NCBI GenBank assembly: GCA_963517805.1 | Contig: CAUQHD010000024.1 | Coordinates: forward strand, 1 to 14,481 | DNA length: 14,481 nucleotides | Origin: JABCPE02 sp963517805 | GTDB lineage: Bacteria > Bacteroidota > Bacteroidia > Flavobacteriales > Weeksellaceae | Reading direction: 5' to 3' | In this document: positions 7,522 through 14,102 of the stretch, in pieces | How positions within the stretch are numbered: the first letter of the stretch is position 1 | How the letters are laid out: the number at the start of each line of letters is the position of its first letter | Made by a program: the position numbers and the translations under genes | Notes under the pieces: model-generated | The model's input: only the letters and a program-made list of their open reading frames with translations | The model's database searches: none | What the model was told of the DNA's origin: nothing

Positions 7522-7938
7522 ATGAAACACAGAGTTCCAGTATCTCAGATTATGACAAAGGATGTAGTTAAGCTTACTACAAAAAACACATTGTTTGATG
7601 CAGAAAAACTTTTCAAAGAGCATAACATCAGACACTTACCTGTTGTGAGCGGAAACCAGCTGATAGGTATTTTGAGTTATTCGGATTTGTTGAGAATTAG
7701 TTTTTCAGAATTGTCGGATAATGAAGAAAAAGTAGACACTACAGTGTATAATGCATACACTATAGAGCAGGTGATGGCGAAAAATCCAGTAGGTGTGTCA
7801 CCAGACCAAACAGTGAGAGATGTAACCGAAATTTTGTCAAAACAAAGTTTCCACTCTCTACCAGTAGTAGAAAATGGTGAACTGAAAGGTGTAATCACTA
7901 CAACAGATTTATTGAAATACTTCTTAGAACAATACTAA
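7522..7938 (+). CDS. Stand-alone two-CBS-domain protein
   Basis: This 138-residue cytoplasmic protein consists of a tandem pair of CBS domains (Bateman module) and nothing else. The first runs about residues 3-60 (VSQIMTKDVVKLTTKNTLFD...RHLPVVSGNQLIGILSYSDLLR). The second runs about 80-137 (VEQVMAKNPVGVSP-like start with real reading IEQVMAKNPVGVSPDQTV...HSLPVVENGELKGVITTTDLLK). The paired LPVV, G-I/V-L/I and S/T-x-x-D-L-L motifs are the nucleotide-binding signature, in which the Asp contacts ribose. Such modules bind AMP, ATP, SAM or related ligands and report energy or nucleotide state to partner proteins. The partner cannot be inferred here because both neighbours are on the opposite strand and unrelated. 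It is a single-gene transcript with its own terminator. The linker between domains (SFSELSDNEEKVDTTVYN) is acidic. Confidence 0.9.
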   Translation: MKHRVPVSQIMTKDVVKLTTKNTLFDAEKLFKEHNIRHLPVVSGNQLIGILSYSDLLRISFSELSDNEEKVDTTVYNAYTIEQVMAKNPVGVSPDQTVRDVTEILSKQSFHSLPVVENGELKGVITTTDLLKYFLEQY

Positions 7939-7961
7939 AAAGTCTTTTACAATAAAAAACG

Positions 7962-7997
7962 AAACATCTTACTTTTTTGAGTAAGATGTTTTTTTGT
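7962..7997. terminator. Bidirectional intrinsic terminator
   Basis: An 11-bp stem pairs 7962-7972 (AAACATCTTAC) with 7981-7991 (GTAAGATGTTT) around an 8-base loop, followed by a T-run. Upstream A residues at 7952-7959 give a T-run in the other direction. It lies between the CBS-protein stop at 7938 and the converging PAP2-gene stop at 8019, so it can serve both. Confidence 0.82.
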
Positions 7998-8018
7998 AAT
8001 TAAATTTATTTCTAAAAT

Positions 8019-9020
8019 TTAAAACTTGATATTCACGCCTATGGTCTGGTATCCATACAGAGAACCAGCTGACAGCTGCAAGTCGTATTTTTTCTTGTTT
8101 TCAGCTAAAGGAGAGTTGTTTACTTTCGTGATTCTCGCTTTGGCAATATTTTTTCCGATAAGGTAGCCGAGGAAAATAGCGATAGGATAGTCTGACACCC
8201 AGTGAACCTTACTCTGAAGCATTTCAAAAGACATCAGCCCTAAAAGAGTGTATCCCACAGGTTTTAGCCATTTTTTTTCAGGATAATTTTCCGTAAGCAC
8301 CGTGAGGGCTGCCATTGCAGTGGTAAGGTGTCCAGAGGGCATGGCATCATATTTAGAAGTTTCTCTCTGATATGCCGCAAAACTCGGTGCAAAAGTCCAG
8401 TGGCTGTGCCATCCATTTCGTTCAGCGGTGATGAATGGACTTTCTCTCCCCGTGATACGCTTTATAGACTGAGCGAAAACACCTGACAATGCAAGGCTTT
8501 CTATAAGCTGCATAGAGGTGCTGATTGCCCGATAATCGTTTTTAAATAAACCATAGGTTGCAAGTCCTCCACTGATGAGAATCACTGTAGTTCCGTTACC
8601 GATAAAATACAATGCAGAGTTCACATCTGCAGGGATTATTTTCAGAAATCCGAGTTTTCGGTAGGTGTGGGCTTCGTTCATGCCGAGAGTTTCGCCAAGA
8701 TTTCGGCTTTCTCTAATGACCCAAGGGTCGGCAGGGATGAGCGCGGCGGTGCTTCCCAAGGCGGCAAGTCCGTATGGATAGTATTTTTTTGAAACGATAT
8801 CTGTCGCTGTTCCTGCGATGTTTTTGGGTATTTTATTGACAATATCCCAAAACTTTGGCTTTTGATAAATAAAAGTTTCGTTTTCAGATATTTTTACTTC
8901 TTGGATTTTTATATTCTGAGTCTGTATACTGTCCAAAGGAGTTTCCACAGCCAGACTATCATTAGTTTGAGCCATGAAAAAAGAACTTAGAAACAGGCTG
9001 GTAAAAATTGTAATCTTCAT
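8019..9020 (-). CDS. PAP2-superfamily membrane protein lacking two motif arginines
   Basis: This 333-residue protein has a signal peptide (residues 1-17, cleavage near MAQ), an about 60-residue polar N-terminal region, a multi-helix membrane core and a C-terminal tail ending in alternating YGYQTIGVNIKF. PAP2 motifs are present but altered. Motif 1 reads KRITGRESP (K187 to P195), with Ser194 where the RP arginine is expected. Motif 2 is intact, MPSGH (227-231). Motif 3 reads EMLQSKVHWVSD, keeping catalytic H273 and D277 but with Met267 where the Arg is expected. The usual activity is dephosphorylation of phosphatidic acid, undecaprenyl pyrophosphate or lipid A at the outer face of the membrane. 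The missing arginines bind phosphate, so activity or substrate may differ. I recall similar arginine-poor forms in other Bacteroidota. It starts 10 bases after a second PAP2 gene and is co-transcribed with it. Confidence 0.85.
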   Translation of the reverse strand: MKITIFTSLFLSSFFMAQTNDSLAVETPLDSIQTQNIKIQEVKISENETFIYQKPKFWDIVNKIPKNIAGTATDIVSKKYYPYGLAALGSTAALIPADPWVIRESRNLGETLGMNEAHTYRKLGFLKIIPADVNSALYFIGNGTTVILISGGLATYGLFKNDYRAISTSMQLIESLALSGVFAQSIKRITGRESPFITAERNGWHSHWTFAPSFAAYQRETSKYDAMPSGHLTTAMAALTVLTENYPEKKWLKPVGYTLLGLMSFEMLQSKVHWVSDYPIAIFLGYLIGKNIAKARITKVNNSPLAENKKKYDLQLSAGSLYGYQTIGVNIKF

Positions 9021-9030
9021 TATTAAACTA

Positions 9031-9789
9031 TTAGTAAACTACGCCCAAGAAAGGGTCTTTTTTTTCTTTTTTAGGTTTGTTCCATTTGTATTTATGTGTC
9101 CAGTACGCTAGTTTCATGGAGAGAATCCCCAGTCCAGCACCGAATAGGACATCGCTCACATAGTGTCTGTTGTTGGCTATTCTCATGATTCCCACCACAC
9201 TGGCCGAACCATAAGCTGCATAAGGCACCCAAGGATGCTCGTCTTTGTATTCCATGGCAAGGATAGTAGCTCCACTAAAAGCATACGCGGTATGCCCAGA
9301 AGGGAAGGACATACGGGCTCCATTGGGTCTTTCATTGTTGATTAATGTTTTCATTAAATGTGCCAGTCCCAAAGTTATGATGTGTCCTTTGGCATGTATG
9401 GCCATACGATTTTTCCAGTCTGTTTTGGGTTTCATTCCCATCAGCTCAAAGCCATATACAGCGACATGAGGCGCAAACTGGAGGTAATCATCAAATTTAT
9501 TTCTAAAATGAGGAATTTGTTTGTTTCTCCATTCGCGAACTTCTTGTTTGGTTTTTCCTTCGGAAATTAGCCCAAGAGCCATCAGCCCAGCAGGAATGTA
9601 GAGTTCCTTGGTTCTGAATTTAGGTCTTTTAATGAGGTTTACGCTATCTTGTTTGGGTTCTATGGTGAGGGCTTCTTGTGTTTCCTTTATTTCCTGTTCT
9701 GTCACTTCCTGTGCTTGTTGTTCTTGAGCAAGGCATTTGCCGTTTGCGATGAAAAGCAAGGGTAAGAAAAATAAAAACTTTAACAACAT
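9031..9789 (-). CDS. PAP2-superfamily phosphatase, canonical motifs
   Basis: This 252-residue protein has a signal peptide (MLLKFLFFLPLLFIANGKCLAQ), a polar Glu/Gln-rich stretch (23-50) and then the PAP2 core. All three motifs are intact: KTLINNERP (K147, R154, P155), FPSGH (162-166, with H166) and MRIANNRHYVSD (R203, nucleophile H209, D213). The Ser usually before that Arg is Met202. It is expected to remove phosphate from a lipid substrate at the periplasmic face, such as phosphatidic acid, undecaprenyl pyrophosphate or lipid A phosphates; the exact substrate is unknown. The tail is Lys-rich (KWNKPKKEKK), consistent with a cytoplasmic end. It lies 50 bases after dapA and 10 bases before the second PAP2 gene. 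Motif identity makes an active enzyme likely. Confidence 0.9.
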   Translation of the reverse strand: MLLKFLFFLPLLFIANGKCLAQEQQAQEVTEQEIKETQEALTIEPKQDSVNLIKRPKFRTKELYIPAGLMALGLISEGKTKQEVREWRNKQIPHFRNKFDDYLQFAPHVAVYGFELMGMKPKTDWKNRMAIHAKGHIITLGLAHLMKTLINNERPNGARMSFPSGHTAYAFSGATILAMEYKDEHPWVPYAAYGSASVVGIMRIANNRHYVSDVLFGAGLGILSMKLAYWTHKYKWNKPKKEKKDPFLGVVY

Positions 9790-9839
9790 AAATTCTTAAA
9801 ATTAATAGTTTTTAAAATTAATTTAACTTCAAAAAAGAT

Positions 9840-10718
9840 TTAATTCTGTAGATTTTTCATTTCAGCTTTTATTCTATCTTGCAGATTTTCAGAAGCTTTT
9901 ATTAGAGGAAGTCTCAGGTGGTTTTTGATAATGCCCATTTCTGCTAAAACTGTTTTCACGCCGCAAGGGTTTCCTTCCGCGAAGATAAGTCTTATAAGTT
10001 CAACGAGCTGATTGTGAATAGCATAAGCTTCTTTTACTTTGCTTTCTTTGGCAAGTTTTATCATGTCTGAAAAAAGCTTAGGATAAGCCTGTCCTATTAC
10101 CGAAATTACGCCGTCTCCACCTGCCAGAGTAACAGGAAGCGTGAATTCGTCATCACCCGAAACCAAAGAAAAATCAGCAGGTTTCTTTCTTAAAATATCA
10201 AAATATTGGCTGATATTCGGTGAAGCTTCTTTTATCATGAAAAGATTAGGGAAATCTTTGGCAAGTCTCAGTGTCGTTGCGGCATCTATATTTTGTCCTG
10301 TTCGCCCAGGAACATTGTAAATGATGATGTTTTTCCCTGTGGAAGCCAGCATTTTATAGTGCTGATAAATTCCCTCTTGATTAGGTTTATTATAATATGG
10401 CGAAACGGAAAGAATCCCTTCAAAGTCGCTTAAATCCGTAGATTCTATCTGTTCTTTAACAGCCAAAGTATTATTCCCTCCGATACCTAAAACTAGTGGA
10501 AGTCTTTTGTTATTAACCTTTACGATATGCTCTATGACTTGTGCCTGTTCAGCCTTGGAGAGCGTGGCAGTTTCCGCCGTAGTTCCTAGAACGACTAAGA
10601 AATCCGTTCCATTGGCGATGTTATATTCTACTAATTTGGTTAAAGAATCAAAATCTATGGATAAATCCTCATTAAATGGCGTAACCAAAGCTACTCCCAG
10701 ACCTTTTAAATTACTCAT
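9840..10718 (-). CDS. dapA: 4-hydroxy-tetrahydrodipicolinate synthase
   Basis: This 292-residue cytoplasmic enzyme condenses pyruvate with aspartate semialdehyde, the first committed step to diaminopimelate and lysine, needed for peptidoglycan. It is a TIM-barrel class I aldolase. Schiff-base K163 lies in FMIKEASPNIS, catalytic Y134 in IIYNVPGRTG (R139 follows) and T46/T47 in GTTAETATLS. The YYNKPNQEGIYQHY loop and the VSGDDE motif are also present. The conserved GTTGE reads GTTAE, with Ala48 in place of Gly; I believe this is a known variant in Bacteroidota. Length matches the E. coli enzyme (292). The upstream gene ends 69 bases away and a -7 promoter element lies just before the start, so dapA can be transcribed on its own. 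Confidence 0.96.
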   Translation of the reverse strand: MSNLKGLGVALVTPFNEDLSIDFDSLTKLVEYNIANGTDFLVVLGTTAETATLSKAEQAQVIEHIVKVNNKRLPLVLGIGGNNTLAVKEQIESTDLSDFEGILSVSPYYNKPNQEGIYQHYKMLASTGKNIIIYNVPGRTGQNIDAATTLRLAKDFPNLFMIKEASPNISQYFDILRKKPADFSLVSGDDEFTLPVTLAGGDGVISVIGQAYPKLFSDMIKLAKESKVKEAYAIHNQLVELIRLIFAEGNPCGVKTVLAEMGIIKNHLRLPLIKASENLQDRIKAEMKNLQN

Positions 10719-10736
10719 TGTTTAAAATTTTGAAGC

Positions 10737-10744
10737 CAAATTTA
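10737..10744 (-). promoter_or_regulatory. Putative dapA -7 promoter element
   Basis: On the minus strand TAAATTTG (10744-10737) is an exact match to TAnnTTTG, 18 bases before the dapA ATG at 10718. A TTG at 10771-10769 lies 24 bases further up, slightly longer than the usual spacing. It would give a short leader, as seen for the other predicted promoters in this window. Confidence 0.48.
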
Positions 10745-10787
10745 AGGTTTTCTACTCAAATTAAAAAACAATGACGGTATAAAAAAG

Positions 10788-11522
10788 CTAATCAACCTGA
10801 TATTCCAATTTTATGGTAATGCTAGCTTCTTTTTCTTTGGAATGGGTGTTGAAAGTCCCTCCGTATGAATAGTCTTCATCAGAGTTTGGAGCGGTGATTT
10901 GTATCACGCCCATCGTTGCTTTCTTCAGTTTACCGAGACCGCTTCCTGAGTTTTTAGCAATTTTTTCGGCTCTTTCTTTAGCATCTTTGGTTGCATCGGC
11001 TATCATTTCCTGTTTTAAGCCGGCAAGTTTTGTATAAAAATACTGCGGCGAAGAGGAAGTAAATTCTATTCCCTTGTTAATGATTTCCGTAATATTTCGT
11101 GAAATATTTTCTATTTTAGTCACTTCTTTACTTTCAATAGAGATTTTCTGAGAAAGTTCGTATCCGGCAAATGTGCTGCGGGAGTTGCCTTCATTATCCG
11201 TAGAATAGTTGTATTTTTTCTCAATATCTACTGCGGAAAACACCACTTCATTAGATTTAATTCCTTGGGACTGCAGATAATCAAAAATCACTTTTCGGTC
11301 TTGTGCCAGAGCGTTGTAGGCTTCTTTTATTTCGTAGCTGTCTCGAGAGAAACGCCCAGACCAAGTGATCAGGTCAGAAGTAAATTGCTTCGTTCCCAAT
11401 CCCGTTACGGAAATAGTGTTTTCAGACTGGTTTCTGTTTTTGAAAGAACTTCCTAAAACTACGGATGAAATAACAATTCCTAAGGAAGCAATAGATGCGA
11501 TGATTATAGGTGTATTTTTCAT
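10788..11522 (-). CDS. SIMPL-domain (DUF541) protein, membrane-anchored
   Basis: This 244-residue protein has an N-terminal hydrophobic segment (about 6-26), an uncleaved anchor or signal peptide, followed by a SIMPL domain. ISVTGLGTKQFTSDLITWSGRFS (about 37-59) is the typical opening strand pair, and ALAQDRKVIFDYLQSQGIKSNEV is the following helix. Next come YNYSTDNEGN...FAGYELSQKISIES, GIEFTSSSPQYFYTKL and the helix DATKDAKERAEKIAKNSG. A final strand KEASITIKLEYQV closes the domain. The domain is named after an animal signalling protein; bacterial members are periplasmic or envelope proteins of mostly unknown function, some linked to oxidative stress. No catalytic residues are evident. It is divergent from the 5'-nucleotidase genes and 69 bases upstream of dapA. 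Confidence 0.87.
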   Translation of the reverse strand: MKNTPIIIASIASLGIVISSVVLGSSFKNRNQSENTISVTGLGTKQFTSDLITWSGRFSRDSYEIKEAYNALAQDRKVIFDYLQSQGIKSNEVVFSAVDIEKKYNYSTDNEGNSRSTFAGYELSQKISIESKEVTKIENISRNITEIINKGIEFTSSSPQYFYTKLAGLKQEMIADATKDAKERAEKIAKNSGSGLGKLKKATMGVIQITAPNSDEDYSYGGTFNTHSKEKEASITIKLEYQVD

Positions 11523-11538
11523 TGTATTGATTTTTAAG

Positions 11539-11546
11539 TAAAGATA
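11539..11546 (-). promoter_or_regulatory. Possible -7 element of the SIMPL gene
   Basis: On the minus strand TATCTTTA (11546-11539) matches TAnnTTTG at all but the last base and lies 16 bases before the ATG at 11522. No clear -33 TTG is seen at the expected distance, so confidence is low. Confidence 0.3.
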
Positions 11547-11569
11547 ATAAATTTATTTCAGAAAATTAT

Positions 11570-11641
11570 ATAAAAATAAGTATTTTGAGCCCAAAAGCAT
11601 GAAATTTTTATAAAAATAATGACCAAAGCATAAAAATAATG
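11570..11641 (+). repeat. Spaced AT-rich direct repeats between divergent genes
   Basis: ATAAAAATAA occurs three times, starting at 11570, 11610 and 11630. The last two copies extend to a 12-base match ATAAAAATAATG. The offsets are 40 and 20 bases, near multiples of the helical repeat. A second short repeat, AAAGCAT, also occurs at 11594-11600 and 11625-11631. The array ends 14 bases before the predicted -7 element at 11656. It might be an UP-like or regulator-binding region, or chance in AT-rich DNA. Confidence 0.4.
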
Positions 11642-11655
11642 TTTGAAAATAACCT

Positions 11656-11663
11656 TATCTTTG
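11656..11663 (+). promoter_or_regulatory. Putative -7 promoter element of the split 5'-nucleotidase operon
   Basis: TATCTTTG at 11656-11663 is an exact TAnnTTTG match, 19 bases before the ATG at 11683, implying a leader of roughly a dozen bases. A TTTG at 11642-11645 is too close to act as the -33 box, and no other candidate was seen. Four genes downstream appear to share this promoter. Confidence 0.5.
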
Positions 11664-11682
11664 CAGGAATATTATTATTAAA

Positions 11683-12441
11683 ATGAACATGAAATACATT
11701 TTTTCTGGGATTGTTTTAGCTGTTTTTTCAGCGTGTAATCCTGTTATGAAATTGTCTCAGGCAGAGCCTCAGAAAAACCAGTTGATAAATGGAGAAATAG
11801 CGCAGAAAAAAGAGTTGGTTTCCGTTATCACGCCATATAAAAAGGAGCTGGAGAATAAAATGAACCAGAAAATTTCCCATACCGAGGTGGAGCTTAATAG
11901 GAAAGGAGATAATAGTTCGCTCGGGCAGCTTCTAGCCGATTTCGTGCTGGAAGGAGCGAATGACTGGGGCGCGAAAAATAATATTCCTGCGGTAGATGCA
12001 GCGATTTTAAATATAGGAGGAATCCGAAATGATATCAGCAAGGGAGATATTTTGCTGAGAAATATTTTTGAAGTGATGCCTTTTGAAAATCAATTGGTTA
12101 TTGTCAAAATGAAGGGCGAAGACATACAGGGTGTGTTTGACTATTACGAAAAACAAAAAAGAAATAATCCTGTGGCAGGATTTACGATAGTGGTAGAAAA
12201 TGGAAAACTAAAACAAGGGCTGATAAACGGTGAAAAACCAAAAGCTGGTCAGTACTACTACATCGCGACCTCGGACTACTTGGCCTACGGAGGAGATTAT
12301 ATGAAGTTTTTCCTAAAAGGAGAACAGCTTATACTAACGGAAATGGCCCTGAGGGATTTATTTATTGAGAAATTTAAACAAAATCCAGAGATAAAAATAA
12401 AGCAGGAACAAAGACTGCAATTTATCGGAAATAACCAATAA
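11683..12441 (+). CDS. 5'-nucleotidase C-terminal domain lipoprotein (split enzyme, part 1)
   Basis: This 252-residue protein is the substrate-recognition domain of the UshA-type 5'-nucleotidase, encoded alone. A signal segment (4-18) ends in a lipobox VFSAC with C19, so it is anchored to a membrane. The family motifs are GDNSSLGQLLADFVLEGAND (75-94), where the usual reading is a Leu-Gly-x-Leu-x-Ala-Asp block. They continue with AILNIGGIRNDISKGDI (107-123), VMPFENQLVIVKMKG (131-145) and ATSDYLAYGGDYMKFF (195-210). R115 in GGIR and the GGD motif belong to the substrate pocket, which binds the nucleoside part. It lacks the metallophosphatase domain, which is encoded by the next gene, 12 bases downstream. 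In the usual fused enzyme the order is the reverse. It presumably pairs with its neighbour to hydrolyse extracellular nucleotides. The ATG at 11689 (third residue) is an equally plausible start. Confidence 0.88.
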   Translation: MNMKYIFSGIVLAVFSACNPVMKLSQAEPQKNQLINGEIAQKKELVSVITPYKKELENKMNQKISHTEVELNRKGDNSSLGQLLADFVLEGANDWGAKNNIPAVDAAILNIGGIRNDISKGDILLRNIFEVMPFENQLVIVKMKGEDIQGVFDYYEKQKRNNPVAGFTIVVENGKLKQGLINGEKPKAGQYYYIATSDYLAYGGDYMKFFLKGEQLILTEMALRDLFIEKFKQNPEIKIKQEQRLQFIGNNQ

Positions 12442-12453
12442 GGACAAGCAAAA

Positions 12454-13398
12454 ATGAATAGAAAAGAATTTTTGAAAATACTAGGTGGAGGAGCTTTGGC
12501 AACGACACTTACACCAAATGTTTTGTCAGCAAAGACATTTGATGCAAAAGATACGCCTGAAAAAATCACCATTCTTCATACCAACGACCAGCATAGCAGG
12601 ATAGAGCCTTTCGAGGAAGGGCACAGCAGATATCCCAATCAGGGAGGATTTGCGAGGAGAGCCACTCTGATAGAGCAGATTAGAGGCGTGGAAAAGAATG
12701 TGCTTTTGTTCGATAGTGGCGATATTTTCCAAGGAACGCCTTATTTTAATATGTTTGGCGGCGAGCTGGAGTTTAAGCTCATGTCCATGATGAAATATGA
12801 TGCGGCTACTATGGGAAATCATGATTTTGACAATGGTTTGGAAGGTTTTTTAAAGGTTTTACCAAATGCTAAATTTCCTTTTATCTGTTCTAATTATGAT
12901 TTTTCGGACACGATTTTAAAGGGAAAAACACAGCCATATAAGATTTTTAGAAAAGGAAATATTAAAGTAGGCGTTTTTGGGTTGGGAGTGAAATTGGAAG
13001 GACTTGTCGGAAAAAAATATTACGGAGAAACTAAATACCTTGACCCTGTTGCGACGGCGCAGAAATACGCAGATTTCCTTAGAAATACTAAAAAATGTGA
13101 TTTGGTTGTTTGTCTTTCACATTTGGGATATGATTATGGACAGGGGGAAGATATGGTTTCTGATAGAAAACTGGCGGCTCAGACTCACGGAATAGACATT
13201 ATTTTAGGAGGGCATACGCACACATTTTTGACAGAACCGAATGTCCTTAAAAATAGTAAAGGCGTGAATGTTCTCGTGAACCAAGTAGGATGGGCAGGGA
13301 TTTTGCTGGGAAGAATAGATTTTTATTTTGATAAAGATAAGAAAATCAGCAAAGTATCTTTCCAAAACCAATTCATAGATAACAAGATAATCGTTTGA
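12454..13398 (+). CDS. 5'-nucleotidase metallophosphatase domain (split enzyme, part 2)
   Basis: This 314-residue protein is the dimetal catalytic domain of a UshA-type 5'-nucleotidase or related phosphatase. The metal ligands are recognisable: D45 and H47 in LHTNDQHSRI, D90 in DSGDIFQGT, N122 and catalytic H123 in MGNHDFDNG, H223 in CLSHLGYD, and H254/H256 in LGGHTHTF. It has no C-terminal nucleotide-recognition domain, which is supplied by the gene 12 bases upstream. The N-terminus MNRKEFLKILGGGALATTL resembles a Tat signal, but has Arg-Lys rather than the Arg-Arg pair, so export by Tat is likely but not certain. An AAGGA-like sequence about 8 bases before the ATG is a better ribosome site than most here. 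The stop is 4 bases before recO. The catalytic half is complete and not frameshifted. Confidence 0.9.
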   Translation: MNRKEFLKILGGGALATTLTPNVLSAKTFDAKDTPEKITILHTNDQHSRIEPFEEGHSRYPNQGGFARRATLIEQIRGVEKNVLLFDSGDIFQGTPYFNMFGGELEFKLMSMMKYDAATMGNHDFDNGLEGFLKVLPNAKFPFICSNYDFSDTILKGKTQPYKIFRKGNIKVGVFGLGVKLEGLVGKKYYGETKYLDPVATAQKYADFLRNTKKCDLVVCLSHLGYDYGQGEDMVSDRKLAAQTHGIDIILGGHTHTFLTEPNVLKNSKGVNVLVNQVGWAGILLGRIDFYFDKDKKISKVSFQNQFIDNKIIV

Positions 13399-13402
13399 TA
13401 AT

Positions 13403-14092
13403 ATGGTAGATAGAGGAATTCTTTTGTCATATATAAAATATGGTGATAATGATGCTATCTTACATTGCTTTACCGAAAATGCTGGTTTTCAGAGTTTTTT
13501 CATGAGAGGGATTTATTCACCTAAAAACAAGAAAAAGGCCTATCTTACTCCCATGACAGAGCTGTATTTTACGATTTCTGATTTTCATAAAAAATATAAT
13601 ATACAGACAATCAATAAGATAGAGAAAGTGAAAACTTTGGAAAATTATGAAGATATTCGGGTGTCATCTATTTTGTTCTTTGTGGCGGAATTCCTTCATC
13701 AGGTCTTAAAAACAGAGTTGGTAAATACTCAGATTTATACCAATATAAAGGTTTTCCTGCATCAGTTAGAGAACCAAAATTATCAGGCTCATTATGCTTT
13801 TTTGGTTGAATATCTTAGAAGTCAGGGAGTGGCGCCTCTGTGTAGAGAAGAAAAATTTTTAGACCCAGAGTCTGGATTTTTTTCGGAGAGTATTTGTCAT
13901 CATTTGTTTGATGAGCAGGTTTCTGAGTGTTGGAAAAAAATGATTTCAAATGAAGAAATCTATGATGTGAAGATAAAAAACAGCATGAAAGAAGATTTTT
14001 TGGATTCAGTGCTGGTATATTATAGTTGTCATTTTCCAGAATTTAAAATTCCAAAATCATTGGATGTTTTGAGGCAAATTTTTTCTGAATAA
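13403..14092 (+). CDS. recO: DNA repair protein RecO
   Basis: This 229-residue protein helps RecF and RecR load RecA on single-stranded DNA covered by SSB, in gap repair and recombination. The N-terminal OB-fold (about 1-80) opens with RGILLSYIKYGDNDAILHCFTENAGFQ, split here by the first strands, and continues with MRGIYSPKNKKKAYLTPMTELYF. The helical C-terminal part includes VSSILFFVAEFLHQVLKTE, YAFLVEYLRSQGV and FLDPESGFFSES. The zinc-binding cysteines of some RecO proteins are absent. Length is close to the 240 residues usual in the family. Starts 4 bases after the metallophosphatase stop and ends 10 bases before an Hsp15-like gene, so all four genes of this cluster are probably one transcript. 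Confidence 0.9.
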   Translation: MVDRGILLSYIKYGDNDAILHCFTENAGFQSFFMRGIYSPKNKKKAYLTPMTELYFTISDFHKKYNIQTINKIEKVKTLENYEDIRVSSILFFVAEFLHQVLKTELVNTQIYTNIKVFLHQLENQNYQAHYAFLVEYLRSQGVAPLCREEKFLDPESGFFSESICHHLFDEQVSECWKKMISNEEIYDVKIKNSMKEDFLDSVLVYYSCHFPEFKIPKSLDVLRQIFSE

Positions 14093-14102
14093 TAAAATAA
14101 GT

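Noticed and set aside
9163..9570. Three overlapping plus-strand open frames
   Set aside because: They are antisense to the canonical PAP2 gene, whose three motifs are intact. Composition is not protein-like.
11683..13398. Frameshifted single 5'-nucleotidase gene
   Set aside because: The domain order is reversed relative to the fused enzyme and each half has its own start and export signal, so a simple frameshift cannot explain the pair.
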